Source of the DNA: JADGOV01 sp040002735 | Lineage (GTDB): Bacteria > Actinomycetota > Actinomycetes > JADGOV01 | Length of the DNA stretch: 9,107 bases | Assembly (NCBI GenBank): GCA_040002735.1 | Contig: JBDUDX010000028.1 | Coordinates: 1-9,107, forward strand | Direction: 5' to 3' | Shown here: one piece after another, positions 1-7,105 of the stretch | Layout: the number at the start of each line of letters is the position of its first letter | Position numbering within the stretch: position 1 is the stretch's first letter | The notes under the pieces: generated by a model | The model's database searches: none | What the model was told of the DNA's origin: nothing | The model's input: the letters and a program-made list of their open reading frames with translations, nothing else | Translations under genes and position numbers: made by a program

Positions 1-1800
1 CAAATCGACGGGCACGAGTCGCTGTTCTCCTACCGCTTCGACTACCCCGACGACCGCAACGACTTGGACTCCGCGCCGCACATGATGAAAGCCGTGGTGG
101 TCAACCCGTTCTTCGACTGGCAGGGTGACCGTCCGCCGCGTACGCCGTACAACGAGAGCTTCATTTACGAGGCCCACGTCCGTGGTCTCACCATGCAGCA
201 TCCGGAGATCCCCGAGGAACTGCGCGGCACGTATTCCGCGTTGGCCCACCCGGTGATGATCGACCACTATCACCGGCTCGGCTTAACGGCGCTGGAGCTG
301 ATGCCGGTCCACCAGTTCGTGCAGGACCCGCATCTGCTGGGGAAGGGTTTGAGCAACTACTGGGGATACAACACGATCGGGTTCCTGGCACCGCACAACG
401 CTTACGCCCAAGCCCACGACGGCCAGCAGGTGCAGGAGTTCCAGGCCATGGTGCGCGAATTGCACCGAGCCGGTATCGAGGTCATTCTCGATGTGGTCTA
501 CAACCACACCGCCGAAGGCAACCACATGGGGCCGACCCTGTGCTTCAAGGGCATCGACAACAGCGGGTATTACCGGACGATGCCGAACGACGCGCGTTAC
601 TACATGGACTACACCGGCACGGGTAACACCTTCAACGTTCGGCACCCGCACGTGCTGCAACTCATCATGGACTCGCTGCGTTATTGGGTACTGGACATGC
701 ACGTCGACGGCTTTCGCTTCGACCTGGCGGCGACGCTGGCCCGCGAACTGCATGACGTCGACCGCCTCGCCACGTTCTTCGACCTCGTGCAGCAGGACCC
801 CGTCGTATCGCAGGTGAAGCTCATCGCCGAGCCGTGGGACGTCGGGGAGGGCGGTTATCAGGTCGGTAACTTCCCCCCGCTGTGGACGGAATGGAACGGG
901 AAGTACCGCGATACGGTGCGGGACTTCTGGCGCGGCGAACCGGGCACGCTGGCCGAATTCGCTTACCGCATCACCGGCTCCTCGGATCTGTACGAATTCA
1001 GCGGCCGCCGACCCTTCGCGTCCATCAACTTCATCACCGCCCACGACGGATTCACCCTAAATGACCTGGTGTCCTACAACTCCAAGCACAACGACGCCAA
1101 CGGGGAGGGCGATGCCGACGGCGAGAGCCACAACCGCTCATGGAACTGCGGTGTCGAAGGCCCGAGCGATGAGATCGACGTGGTGGCCCTGCGCGAACAG
1201 CAGAAACGCAACCTGATTACGACGCTGATGATTTCCCAAGGCGTGCCGATGATGCTGCACGGCGATGAGTTGGGACGTACGCAGCGAGGCAACAACAACG
1301 CGTACTGCCAGGACAACGAGATCTCTTGGGTGGACTGGAGCTCGGCCCGGGAGGACTGGACGCTGCTGGAGTTCGCCGCGCAAATCGCTCGGCTACGTCG
1401 CGATCATCCGGTATTCCGCCGGCGGCGATTCTTCCAGGGCCAGCCGGTCAAGCGCAGCGCCCTGGATGACATCGCCTGGTTTACGCCCACCGGCGAGGAG
1501 ATGTCCGGTCAGGACTGGGATACCGCGTACGTCCGCAGCGTCACCATGTATCTCAACGGTGACGGCATACCCGATCATGATGCCCGCGGTCAGCGGGTCA
1601 CCGACGATTCCTTCCTGGTGCTCTTCAACGGGCATCACGACACGATCTGCTTTCGGGTACCGGACGAGTCCTACGCCGGCTCCTGGGAGACCTGCATCGA
1701 TACCGCAGCGCCGATGGCGACGGACGACCGGTTCGTGCGGGCCGAGGGCGAGATCCAGGTCGAGGCCCGCTCCATCGTGATTCTGCGCAAGGCATTCTGA
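1..1800 (+). CDS. treX: Glycogen debranching enzyme TreX/GlgX, 5' truncated by window edge
   Basis: This is a GH13 isoamylase-type debranching enzyme. It hydrolyses alpha-1,6 branch points of glycogen in the cytoplasm and supplies linear maltooligosaccharides to TreY. The reading frame is open from base 1, and the residues before the first in-window start codon (TTG at 64) match the family, so the gene begins upstream. The visible part is 599 residues against roughly 700 for the family, so about 100 residues, mainly the N-terminal CBM48/E-set domain, are missing. Numbered from the window's first codon, conserved pieces are NESFIYEAHVRG, DVVYNHTAEGN (164-174), the nucleophile Asp241 in GFRFD, the acid/base Glu277 in IAEPWD, and the stabilising Asp349 in TAHDGFTLNDLVSYN. 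The C-terminal beta domain is intact. The stop abuts the treY start. Codon 283-285 is TTA, the only one I found in frame in any gene here. Identification is secure from motifs and context. Confidence 0.96.
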   Translation, partial: QIDGHESLFSYRFDYPDDRNDLDSAPHMMKAVVVNPFFDWQGDRPPRTPYNESFIYEAHVRGLTMQHPEIPEELRGTYSALAHPVMIDHYHRLGLTALELMPVHQFVQDPHLLGKGLSNYWGYNTIGFLAPHNAYAQAHDGQQVQEFQAMVRELHRAGIEVILDVVYNHTAEGNHMGPTLCFKGIDNSGYYRTMPNDARYYMDYTGTGNTFNVRHPHVLQLIMDSLRYWVLDMHVDGFRFDLAATLARELHDVDRLATFFDLVQQDPVVSQVKLIAEPWDVGEGGYQVGNFPPLWTEWNGKYRDTVRDFWRGEPGTLAEFAYRITGSSDLYEFSGRRPFASINFITAHDGFTLNDLVSYNSKHNDANGEGDADGESHNRSWNCGVEGPSDEIDVVALREQQKRNLITTLMISQGVPMMLHGDELGRTQRGNNNAYCQDNEISWVDWSSAREDWTLLEFAAQIARLRRDHPVFRRRRFFQGQPVKRSALDDIAWFTPTGEEMSGQDWDTAYVRSVTMYLNGDGIPDHDARGQRVTDDSFLVLFNGHHDTICFRVPDESYAGSWETCIDTAAPMATDDRFVRAEGEIQVEARSIVILRKAF

Positions 1801-1816
1801 GTGCAGCATTCTGAGT
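1792..1816 (+). repeat. 11-bp direct repeat across the treX stop / treY start
   Basis: The 11-mer gcattctgagt occurs perfectly at 1792-1802 and 1806-1816, a 14-base offset. The first copy contains the treX stop and the first two bases of the treY GTG start. The second lies in the first codons of treY. The sequence is less GC-rich than its surroundings. It may be a small tandem duplication that moved the treY start, which is an inference. Confidence 0.6.
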
Positions 1817-4125
1817 TGAACATTCCGCTGTCGACCTACCGGGTGCAGTTGCGTCCGGAATTCGGCTTCTCCGAGGCCGCAGCCATCGTGCCCTATCTCG
1901 CCGACCTCGGCGTCACACACCTCTACTGCTCCCCCATTCTGCAGGCGGCGCCCGGATCGACCCACGGCTACGACGTGGTGGATGCCTCCCGGCTCTCGGC
2001 GGACCTCGGCGGCGACGCCGGCTGGGAAGAGCTGGTGGCGGCGACCCGTACGCATGGCCTCGGCATCATCCTCGACGTAGTCCCCAACCACATGGCCACC
2101 GCGCCGGAGAACGCGCAGTGGGTGGAGTTGCTGACCACCGGCCGGGACGGGCCGGCCGCCGCCTGGTTCGACGTGGATTGGGACGCCCAGGATGGCCGGG
2201 TGCTGCTGCCGGTACTCGGCGAACCGCTCGCCGATGCGCCGATCGAGCGCGACGGTGACAGCGTGCGTTACTACGACCATGTCTTCCCGGCCGCCGACCC
2301 GGCCAAGGGCCACTACCGGCTGGCGTGGTGGCGGCTCGGCACCGAGGAACTGAACTACCGGCGGTTCTTCGACGTCACGTCGCTGGTCGCCGTGCGGGTG
2401 GAAGACCCCGACGTCTTCACAGCGACCCACTCCCGGTTGCTGGAGCTGGTGACCGGCGGGGAGGTGGACGGGCTGCGCATCGACCACCCCGACGGCCTCG
2501 CCGACCCGCTCGGCTACCTCGCGCGGCTGCGGGACGCGACCGGCGGCGCCTGGGTGGTGGTGGAGAAGATCCTGGAGCCCGGCGAGGCGCTCGCCCTGGA
2601 CTGGCCGTGCGCCGGCACCACCGGGTACGACGCGCTGCGGCGGCTCGGCGGGGTGCTGCTCGACCCGACCGGCGCCGACCCGCTCACGGCCAGCTACGCC
2701 GCGTTCACCGGGCGCTCGGTCGACTTCGACGCGGTGATCGACCACTCCAAGGCCGAGGTACTGGAACGGGTGCTTCCGGCCGAAGTGTCCCGGCTGGCGC
2801 GGGTCGCGTACCGGGCCGCCCGGGAACGCCAGCAGGATCTGTCCGAGCGCGGTCTGCGGGCCGCGTTGGTCGCGCTGCTCGGCTGTTTCGACGTATACCG
2901 CGCCTACGTACGCCCCGGCGAGCCGCTCTCGGCGGAGGCCCGGACGCGACTGGACGCGGCCACGGAGCGGGCGCTGGCCCGAGAACCCGCCCGCGGGCAG
3001 GAGATCCGGTTCCTCCGCCGGCTGGCCGTCGACCACGACGAGTTCGCCGTCCGGTTCCAGCAGACCTGCGGCCCGGTGATGGCCAAAGGGCTGGAGGACA
3101 CCGCATTTTACCGCTGGTTTCGGCTCTCCTCGCTCAACGAAGTAGGCGGCAGCCCGGATCACTTCAGCGTGTCGGTGCCCGATTTCCACGCGGACAATAT
3201 GGTTCTGCAGCGCGACTGGCCGGCGTCGATGACCACGCTCACCACGCACGACACCAAACGGTCCGAAGACGTCCGGGCCCGGTTGGCGGTGCTGTCGGAG
3301 ATCCCTGCCGAGTGGGATCAGGCCGTCCGCGGTTGGCAGTCTCGGCACAGTTTCGGTGACCCGGACCTGGAGTACCTGTGCTGGCAGACCCTCGTCGGGG
3401 CCTGGCCGTTGGCGGAGGACCGGGCCCGGGCGTACCTGGAAAAGGCGTCCCGGGAGGCCAGGCTGCGGACCTCGTGGACGGACCCCGACCCGGCGTATGA
3501 AAGCGCCCGTGACGCGTTCGTCTATGACGTCTTCGGCGACGGGAAACTGCTCGCTGAGGTGGCGTCGTGGGTGCAGTCGCATCTGCTGCGCCCGGGCCAC
3601 TCCAACGTGTTGTCCCAGAAGTTGCTGCAGCTCGCGATGCCCGGAATACCGGATGTCTACCAGGGCACCGAGTGCGAAACGTTGGCGTTGGTGGACCCGG
3701 ACAATCGTGCTCCGGTGGACTACCCAAGGCGGACCGGGATGCTGGCCGATCCGTCGGGCGACGGCGTGGACGCGGCGAAACTGCTGGTGGTGAATCGGGC
3801 GCTGCGATTGCGGCGGCAGTGGCCAGACGTTTTCCGCGGGGCGTACGCCCCACTGGGTGCCGACGGCCCGGCCGCAGACCACCTCGTCGCGTTCACCAGG
3901 CCTGGGGTTACCAACGCGGACACCAACGGACCCGCGGTGGCGGCGCTGGCCACCCGGCTGTCGGTGGGACTTGAGCGGCGCGGCGGCTGGGGTGACACCA
4001 CTGTGCAGCTGCCGGCCGGCCGGTGGCGCGATGTACTGACCGGCGTCGAGAACGGCGGCGACAACGACCTGGCACTAGGCGAGGTGTTCGCGGCGCTGCC
4101 GGTGGCCCTGCTTCAGCGGTCATGA
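1801..4125 (+). CDS. treY: Malto-oligosyltrehalose synthase TreY
   Basis: TreY is a GH13 intramolecular transglucosylase. It converts the reducing-end alpha-1,4 bond of a maltooligosaccharide to alpha-1,1, giving maltooligosyltrehalose. The protein has 774 residues, normal for bacterial TreY. Diagnostic pieces are STYRVQLRPEFGF near residue 10, the following HGYDVVDASR segment, DVVPNHM (92-98), nucleophile Asp228 in LRIDHPDGLADP, acid/base Glu255 in VVVEKILEPGE, and the stabilising Asp484 in TTHDTKRSEDVRARL. Asp228 and Glu255 carry the same numbers as I recall for the Sulfolobus enzyme. The C-terminal part contains the family segment IPDVYQGTE. The GTG start directly follows the treX stop. 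A weak AAGG lies 8 bases upstream. An in-frame TTG at 1816 is possible but has no better ribosome binding site. Translation is probably coupled to treX. Confidence 0.97.
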   Translation: MQHSELNIPLSTYRVQLRPEFGFSEAAAIVPYLADLGVTHLYCSPILQAAPGSTHGYDVVDASRLSADLGGDAGWEELVAATRTHGLGIILDVVPNHMATAPENAQWVELLTTGRDGPAAAWFDVDWDAQDGRVLLPVLGEPLADAPIERDGDSVRYYDHVFPAADPAKGHYRLAWWRLGTEELNYRRFFDVTSLVAVRVEDPDVFTATHSRLLELVTGGEVDGLRIDHPDGLADPLGYLARLRDATGGAWVVVEKILEPGEALALDWPCAGTTGYDALRRLGGVLLDPTGADPLTASYAAFTGRSVDFDAVIDHSKAEVLERVLPAEVSRLARVAYRAARERQQDLSERGLRAALVALLGCFDVYRAYVRPGEPLSAEARTRLDAATERALAREPARGQEIRFLRRLAVDHDEFAVRFQQTCGPVMAKGLEDTAFYRWFRLSSLNEVGGSPDHFSVSVPDFHADNMVLQRDWPASMTTLTTHDTKRSEDVRARLAVLSEIPAEWDQAVRGWQSRHSFGDPDLEYLCWQTLVGAWPLAEDRARAYLEKASREARLRTSWTDPDPAYESARDAFVYDVFGDGKLLAEVASWVQSHLLRPGHSNVLSQKLLQLAMPGIPDVYQGTECETLALVDPDNRAPVDYPRRTGMLADPSGDGVDAAKLLVVNRALRLRRQWPDVFRGAYAPLGADGPAADHLVAFTRPGVTNADTNGPAVAALATRLSVGLERRGGWGDTTVQLPAGRWRDVLTGVENGGDNDLALGEVFAALPVALLQRS

Positions 4126-4139
4126 CGGGCGCGTATATA
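4112..4139 (+). promoter_or_regulatory. Possible weak promoter before treZ
   Basis: The gap between treY and treZ contains the run gtatatag, AT-rich for this genome. TATATA at 4134-4139 could act as a -10 element, with TTCAGC at 4112-4117, inside the end of treY, as a poor -35 element 16 bases upstream. The remaining 53 bases to the treZ ATG would be a leader ending in GAGGGGAG (4176-4183), 9 bases before the start. Matches to consensus are partial, and actinobacterial promoters are hard to call by eye, so this is only a candidate. Confidence 0.2.
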
Positions 4140-4192
4140 GGGACGCTGTCGTTTATCCGCAGCCGGCGCTGCGCTGAGGGGAGTTCATCATC

Positions 4193-5947
4193 ATGACCAC
4201 TCTGCGGGTATGGGCGCCGGACGTGGAATTGGTCGAGGTCGATGCCAAAGACACCAGAACACCCATGATCCCCAGGGTCGGCGGCTGGTGGGAAGTCGAC
4301 GTTCCGGATCTCGATATCGGCGATGACTACGCCTTTGTCCTCGACGGCGGCGACCCGCTGCCGGATCCGCGATCTCTGCACCAGCCGAACGGCGTGCACG
4401 GGCCGAGCCGGGTGGTGGACCCGGCGGCCTTTCCCTGGACCGACGCCGGTTGGAACGGCCTGCCGCTGGCCGGCGGGGTGATCTACGAGCTGCACGTCGG
4501 TACGTTCACCCCCGAAGGCACCCTGGACGCGGCTATCGGCAAGCTGGATCACCTTGCCGAGCTGGGGGTCGATCTCGTCGAGTTGCTGCCGGTGAACGCC
4601 TTTCCCGGCAACCATGGCTGGGGCTACGACGGGGTCGCGCTGTACGCGGTGCACGACGCCTACGGTGGCCCGGCCGCGCTGGCCCGCTTCGTGGACGCGG
4701 CGCATGCCCGGGGACTCGGCGTGATCATGGACGTGGTGTACAACCACCTCGGTCCGAGCGGCAACTACCTGGGTCGGTTCGGCCCGTACTTCACCACCCG
4801 GCACCGGATTCCGTGGGGCTCGGCAGTGAACTACGACGACGTCGGCTCGGCGGAGGTGCGACGCTTCGTCCTGGACAACGCCCGAATGTGGTTCCGCGAT
4901 TACCATCTCGACGGCCTCCGACTCGACGCGATCCACGCCATCATCGACACCTCGGCGGTGCCCATTCTCGAGGAACTCGCTAGCGAGACCGAGGCGCTGA
5001 GCGCGCACCTGCGCCGGACGAAGTTCCTGATCGCCGAGAGCGATCTGAACGACCCCCGGATCGTCCGGAGCCGGGAAGCCGGTGGTACCGGTATCGACGC
5101 GCAGTGGAGCGACGACTTCCACCATGCGTTGCACGCCCTGCTCACCGGCGAGCGCACCGGGTACTACACCGACTTCGGCGGCCTCGACGACCTGGCCACC
5201 GCGTTTGCCGAGGGGTACGTCTACGCCGGGGAGCACTCTGCCTACCGCGGCCGGGTGCATGGCCGGCGTCCGCTGTCCGTACCGGCGCACCGCTTCCTGG
5301 GCTATCTGCAGGACCACGACCAGGTGGGAAATCGGGCGCGGGGTGAGCGTTCCGCCGCGCTGATGAGCGACGGCCTGCTGCGGGTCGGTGCGGCGCTGGT
5401 GCTGCTGTCCCCGTTCACCCCGATGCTCTGGATGGGCGAGGAGTGGGGCGCCTCCACGCCGTGGATGTACTTCACCGACCACGACGACCCGGCCCTCGCC
5501 GAGGCGGTTCGTACCGGTCGGCAGGCCGAGTTCGGCGCCTTTGGCTGGCGCCCCGAGGAGGCGCCGGATCCGCAGGATCCCGCCACGTTCACCCGTTCCC
5601 GGCTGGACTGGTCGGAACTGTCCGAGGAGCCGCACGCCGGCCTGCTGGACTGGCATCGCAAGCTGCTCAGCCTTCGGCGTACGTATCCGGAGTTTCCCGA
5701 ATCCCGGTTCGAGGAGGTCTCCGTCGCCTACGACGAGGAGGCCCGGTGGCTGGTGCTCGGCCGCGGCCGAACGCTGGTCGTGGTCTGCAACTTCGGCCCC
5801 GAACGACAGGAGGTCCCGGTGGACGGTACGCCGGTGGACGTACTCGCAGCGTCCACGACGGGCTTCGCGTTCGGCCCGGGTGCGGTGGACCTCGACGCCG
5901 AATCGGTCGCCGTCGTGCGCCTGGTGAGCCCGCACCCGGAGGTGTAG
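4193..5947 (+). CDS. treZ: Malto-oligosyltrehalose trehalohydrolase TreZ
   Basis: TreZ is a GH13 hydrolase that cuts the alpha-1,4 bond next to the alpha-1,1-linked glucose pair of maltooligosyltrehalose. It releases trehalose and a shortened glucan that returns to TreY. The protein has 584 residues, the usual length. Residues 1 to about 90 form an E-set/CBM48-like domain (LRVWAPD, then GGWWEVDVPDL). The catalytic barrel follows with IYELHVGTFTPEGT, VELLPVNAFPGNHGWGYDG, MDVVYNHLGPSGNY, nucleophile Asp245 in GLRLDAIHAI, acid/base Glu282 in LIAESDLNDP and Asp376 in LQDHDQVGN. FTPMLWMGEEWGASTPWMYFTDH is also family-typical, and a C-terminal beta domain ends the protein. The ATG is preceded by a strong GAGGGGAG 9 bases upstream. 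Unlike treX/treY, treZ is not abutted to its neighbour: 67 bases separate it from treY, so it may be translated independently. Confidence 0.97.
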   Translation: MTTLRVWAPDVELVEVDAKDTRTPMIPRVGGWWEVDVPDLDIGDDYAFVLDGGDPLPDPRSLHQPNGVHGPSRVVDPAAFPWTDAGWNGLPLAGGVIYELHVGTFTPEGTLDAAIGKLDHLAELGVDLVELLPVNAFPGNHGWGYDGVALYAVHDAYGGPAALARFVDAAHARGLGVIMDVVYNHLGPSGNYLGRFGPYFTTRHRIPWGSAVNYDDVGSAEVRRFVLDNARMWFRDYHLDGLRLDAIHAIIDTSAVPILEELASETEALSAHLRRTKFLIAESDLNDPRIVRSREAGGTGIDAQWSDDFHHALHALLTGERTGYYTDFGGLDDLATAFAEGYVYAGEHSAYRGRVHGRRPLSVPAHRFLGYLQDHDQVGNRARGERSAALMSDGLLRVGAALVLLSPFTPMLWMGEEWGASTPWMYFTDHDDPALAEAVRTGRQAEFGAFGWRPEEAPDPQDPATFTRSRLDWSELSEEPHAGLLDWHRKLLSLRRTYPEFPESRFEEVSVAYDEEARWLVLGRGRTLVVVCNFGPERQEVPVDGTPVDVLAASTTGFAFGPGAVDLDAESVAVVRLVSPHPEV

Positions 5948-5953
5948 CGCGGC

Positions 5954-5985
5954 CTCGCCAGCAGCGGCAGCTGGTAGCTGGCGGG
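5954..5985 (+). terminator. Hairpin just after treZ, terminator-like without a U tract
   Basis: CGCCAGC (5956-5962) and GCTGGCG (5977-5983) form a perfect 7-bp stem around a 14-base loop. One U-G and one C-G pair outside (5955/5984, 5954/5985) extend it to 9 pairs. It starts 7 bases after the treZ stop. No T run follows, so it is not a canonical intrinsic terminator. In actinobacteria such stems are sometimes counted as terminators or as mRNA 3'-end stabilisers. The role is inferred from position only. Confidence 0.35.
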
Positions 5986-5993
5986 CTTGCCGG

Positions 5994-6012
5994 CCGTGCG
6001 AAGCGGGCACGG
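5994..6012 (+). promoter_or_regulatory. Hairpin overlapping the ribosome binding site of the SDR gene
   Basis: CCGTGC (5994-5999) and GCACGG (6007-6012) form a perfect 6-bp stem with a 7-base loop. The last two bases of the 3' arm are the first GG of the ribosome binding site GGAGAAGG (6011-6018) of the next gene. If it folds, this stem could lower initiation at the ATG at 6020. A 6-bp stem can arise by chance in such GC-rich DNA, so regulation is a guess. Confidence 0.25.
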
Positions 6013-6018
6013 AGAAGG
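6011..6018 (+). promoter_or_regulatory. Ribosome binding site fixing the SDR start at 6020
   Basis: GGAGAAGG lies just upstream of ATG 6020. That ATG opens directly into the Rossmann strand MRIVVTGATGNVG. In-frame TTG 5987 and GTG 5996 would add 11 or 8 residues with no family resemblance and would place this purine run inside the gene. ATG 6020 is therefore chosen. Confidence 0.75.
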
Positions 6019-6019
6019 C

Positions 6020-7105
6020 ATGCGCATCGTGGTCACCGGCGCGACCGGGAACGTAGGCACCCCGCTGATCCGTCGCCTGCTGGCGGATCCGACGGTCACC
6101 TCGGTCACCGGAGTCGTCCGCCGACCGCCGGACGCACAGCTTCCCGGCCTGGACTGGCTGGCCCTGGACATCGCTCGCGAGGACGCGGCCGAGGCGCTTA
6201 CCGAGGCCTTCCGCGGCGCGGCGGCGGTCGTGCACCTGGCGTGGGCGATCTCGCCGAGCCACGATCGCGGGTACATGCGGGCGATCAACGTCGACGGGAG
6301 CCGGCGAGTCTTCGCGGCGGCCGCGGCGGCCGGGGTACCGGCGCTGGTGCACGCCTCCTCGGTCGGCGCCTACTCCCCCGGTCCGAAGGACACCGCGGTG
6401 GATGAGTCCTGGCCCACGGCGGGGATCGCCACGTCCACCTACTCCGTTCATAAGGCGGAGGTGGAGCGCGCGCTCGATGCCCTCGAGGCCGCACATCCGC
6501 AACTGCGTGTGGTGCGGATGCGACCCGGGCTGATCTTCCAGAGGCAGGCCGCCAGCGCGATCGCCCGGTACTTCCTCGGACCGCTCGTGCCGCGGCCGCT
6601 GCTGCGTCGGCAGTTGCTGCCGGTGGTACCGGCGATCGACCGGATCGCGCTGCAGGCACTGCACGCCGAGGACGCGGCCGCGGCCTATCACCTCGCGGTG
6701 AGCCGGGACGTGCGCGGCGCCTTCAACCTCGCGGCCGAGCCGGTCCTGGATCCGGCGGCGCTCGGTGAAGTGTTGCACGCCCGACCGGTGCCGTTGCCGG
6801 CCGGCCCGCTCCGGCTGCTGGTGGACCTGTCCTGGAAACTGCACCTGCAGCCCACCGAGGCCGGCTGGTTCGACATGGGCCGTGAGGTGCCGCTGATGGA
6901 TATCACCCGGGCCCGTACGGAGCTGGGCTGGACGCCGGCGTACAGCTCCGGTGCGGCGTTGCTGGAACTGCTCGACGGGTTCGCCGACCGTGCTTACGGC
7001 CCGACGCCGGTGCTGCGGGACGGGCCCTCCGTCGGCCAACTCCTCAGCGACCGGTTCTCCAAGATCCGCGCCTCGGCCGGTCGTCCGCCGGAGCGGCGCA
7101 GCTAG
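6020..7105 (+). CDS. Extended SDR / NAD-dependent epimerase-dehydratase family protein
   Basis: This 361-residue protein belongs to the extended short-chain dehydrogenase/reductase superfamily (NAD-dependent epimerase/dehydratase type). A Rossmann dinucleotide site, TGATGNVG (6-13), opens the protein. Asp near LALDI, then VVHLAWA, follow the fold. Ser113 or Ser114 (HASSVGAYSPG), Tyr141 and Lys145 (YSVHK) form the expected catalytic set, so it is probably an active oxidoreductase or epimerase. The C-terminal half contains HAEDAAAAYHLAV and FNLAAEPVLD, typical of the substrate-binding lobe, and TRARTELGWTPAYSS, as in nucleotide-sugar epimerases. The tail (about 330-361) is poorly conserved-looking and basic at the end. 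The substrate cannot be named: nucleotide sugar, steroid-like and other small-molecule substrates are all possible. The gene lies 72 bases after treZ and overlaps the next gene by one base, so those two are probably expressed together. Confidence 0.9.
   Translation: MRIVVTGATGNVGTPLIRRLLADPTVTSVTGVVRRPPDAQLPGLDWLALDIAREDAAEALTEAFRGAAAVVHLAWAISPSHDRGYMRAINVDGSRRVFAAAAAAGVPALVHASSVGAYSPGPKDTAVDESWPTAGIATSTYSVHKAEVERALDALEAAHPQLRVVRMRPGLIFQRQAASAIARYFLGPLVPRPLLRRQLLPVVPAIDRIALQALHAEDAAAAYHLAVSRDVRGAFNLAAEPVLDPAALGEVLHARPVPLPAGPLRLLVDLSWKLHLQPTEAGWFDMGREVPLMDITRARTELGWTPAYSSGAALLELLDGFADRAYGPTPVLRDGPSVGQLLSDRFSKIRASAGRPPERRS

Noticed and set aside
1816..1818. TTG 1816 as the treY start
   Set aside because: The protein would still start before the conserved STYR motif, but no usable ribosome binding site precedes it, whereas GTG 1801 has AAGG at 8 bases. 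It remains possible only as an ancestral start.
1393..3882. Open frame of 829 codons on the - strand across treX and treY
   Set aside because: Same reason: antisense to two real GH13 genes, low-complexity composition and no domain signs.
5562..5580. Two nearby ggatcc sites and a DPQDP repeat in treZ
   Set aside because: Part of a normal Asp/Pro-rich loop in the coding sequence; there is no sign of a mobile element or array.
5987..6019. Upstream TTG 5987 or GTG 5996 as start of the SDR gene
   Set aside because: The extra residues do not belong to the Rossmann fold and overlap the hairpin and ribosome binding site. ATG 6020 has GGAGAAGG just upstream and begins at the first beta strand.
3908..7039. 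Open frame of 1043 codons on the - strand across treY, treZ and the SDR gene
   Set aside because: It runs antisense through three confidently identified genes, crosses their boundaries, and its Arg/Gly/Pro/His/Val-rich translation has no recognisable motif. In high-GC DNA, antisense frames often lack stops.
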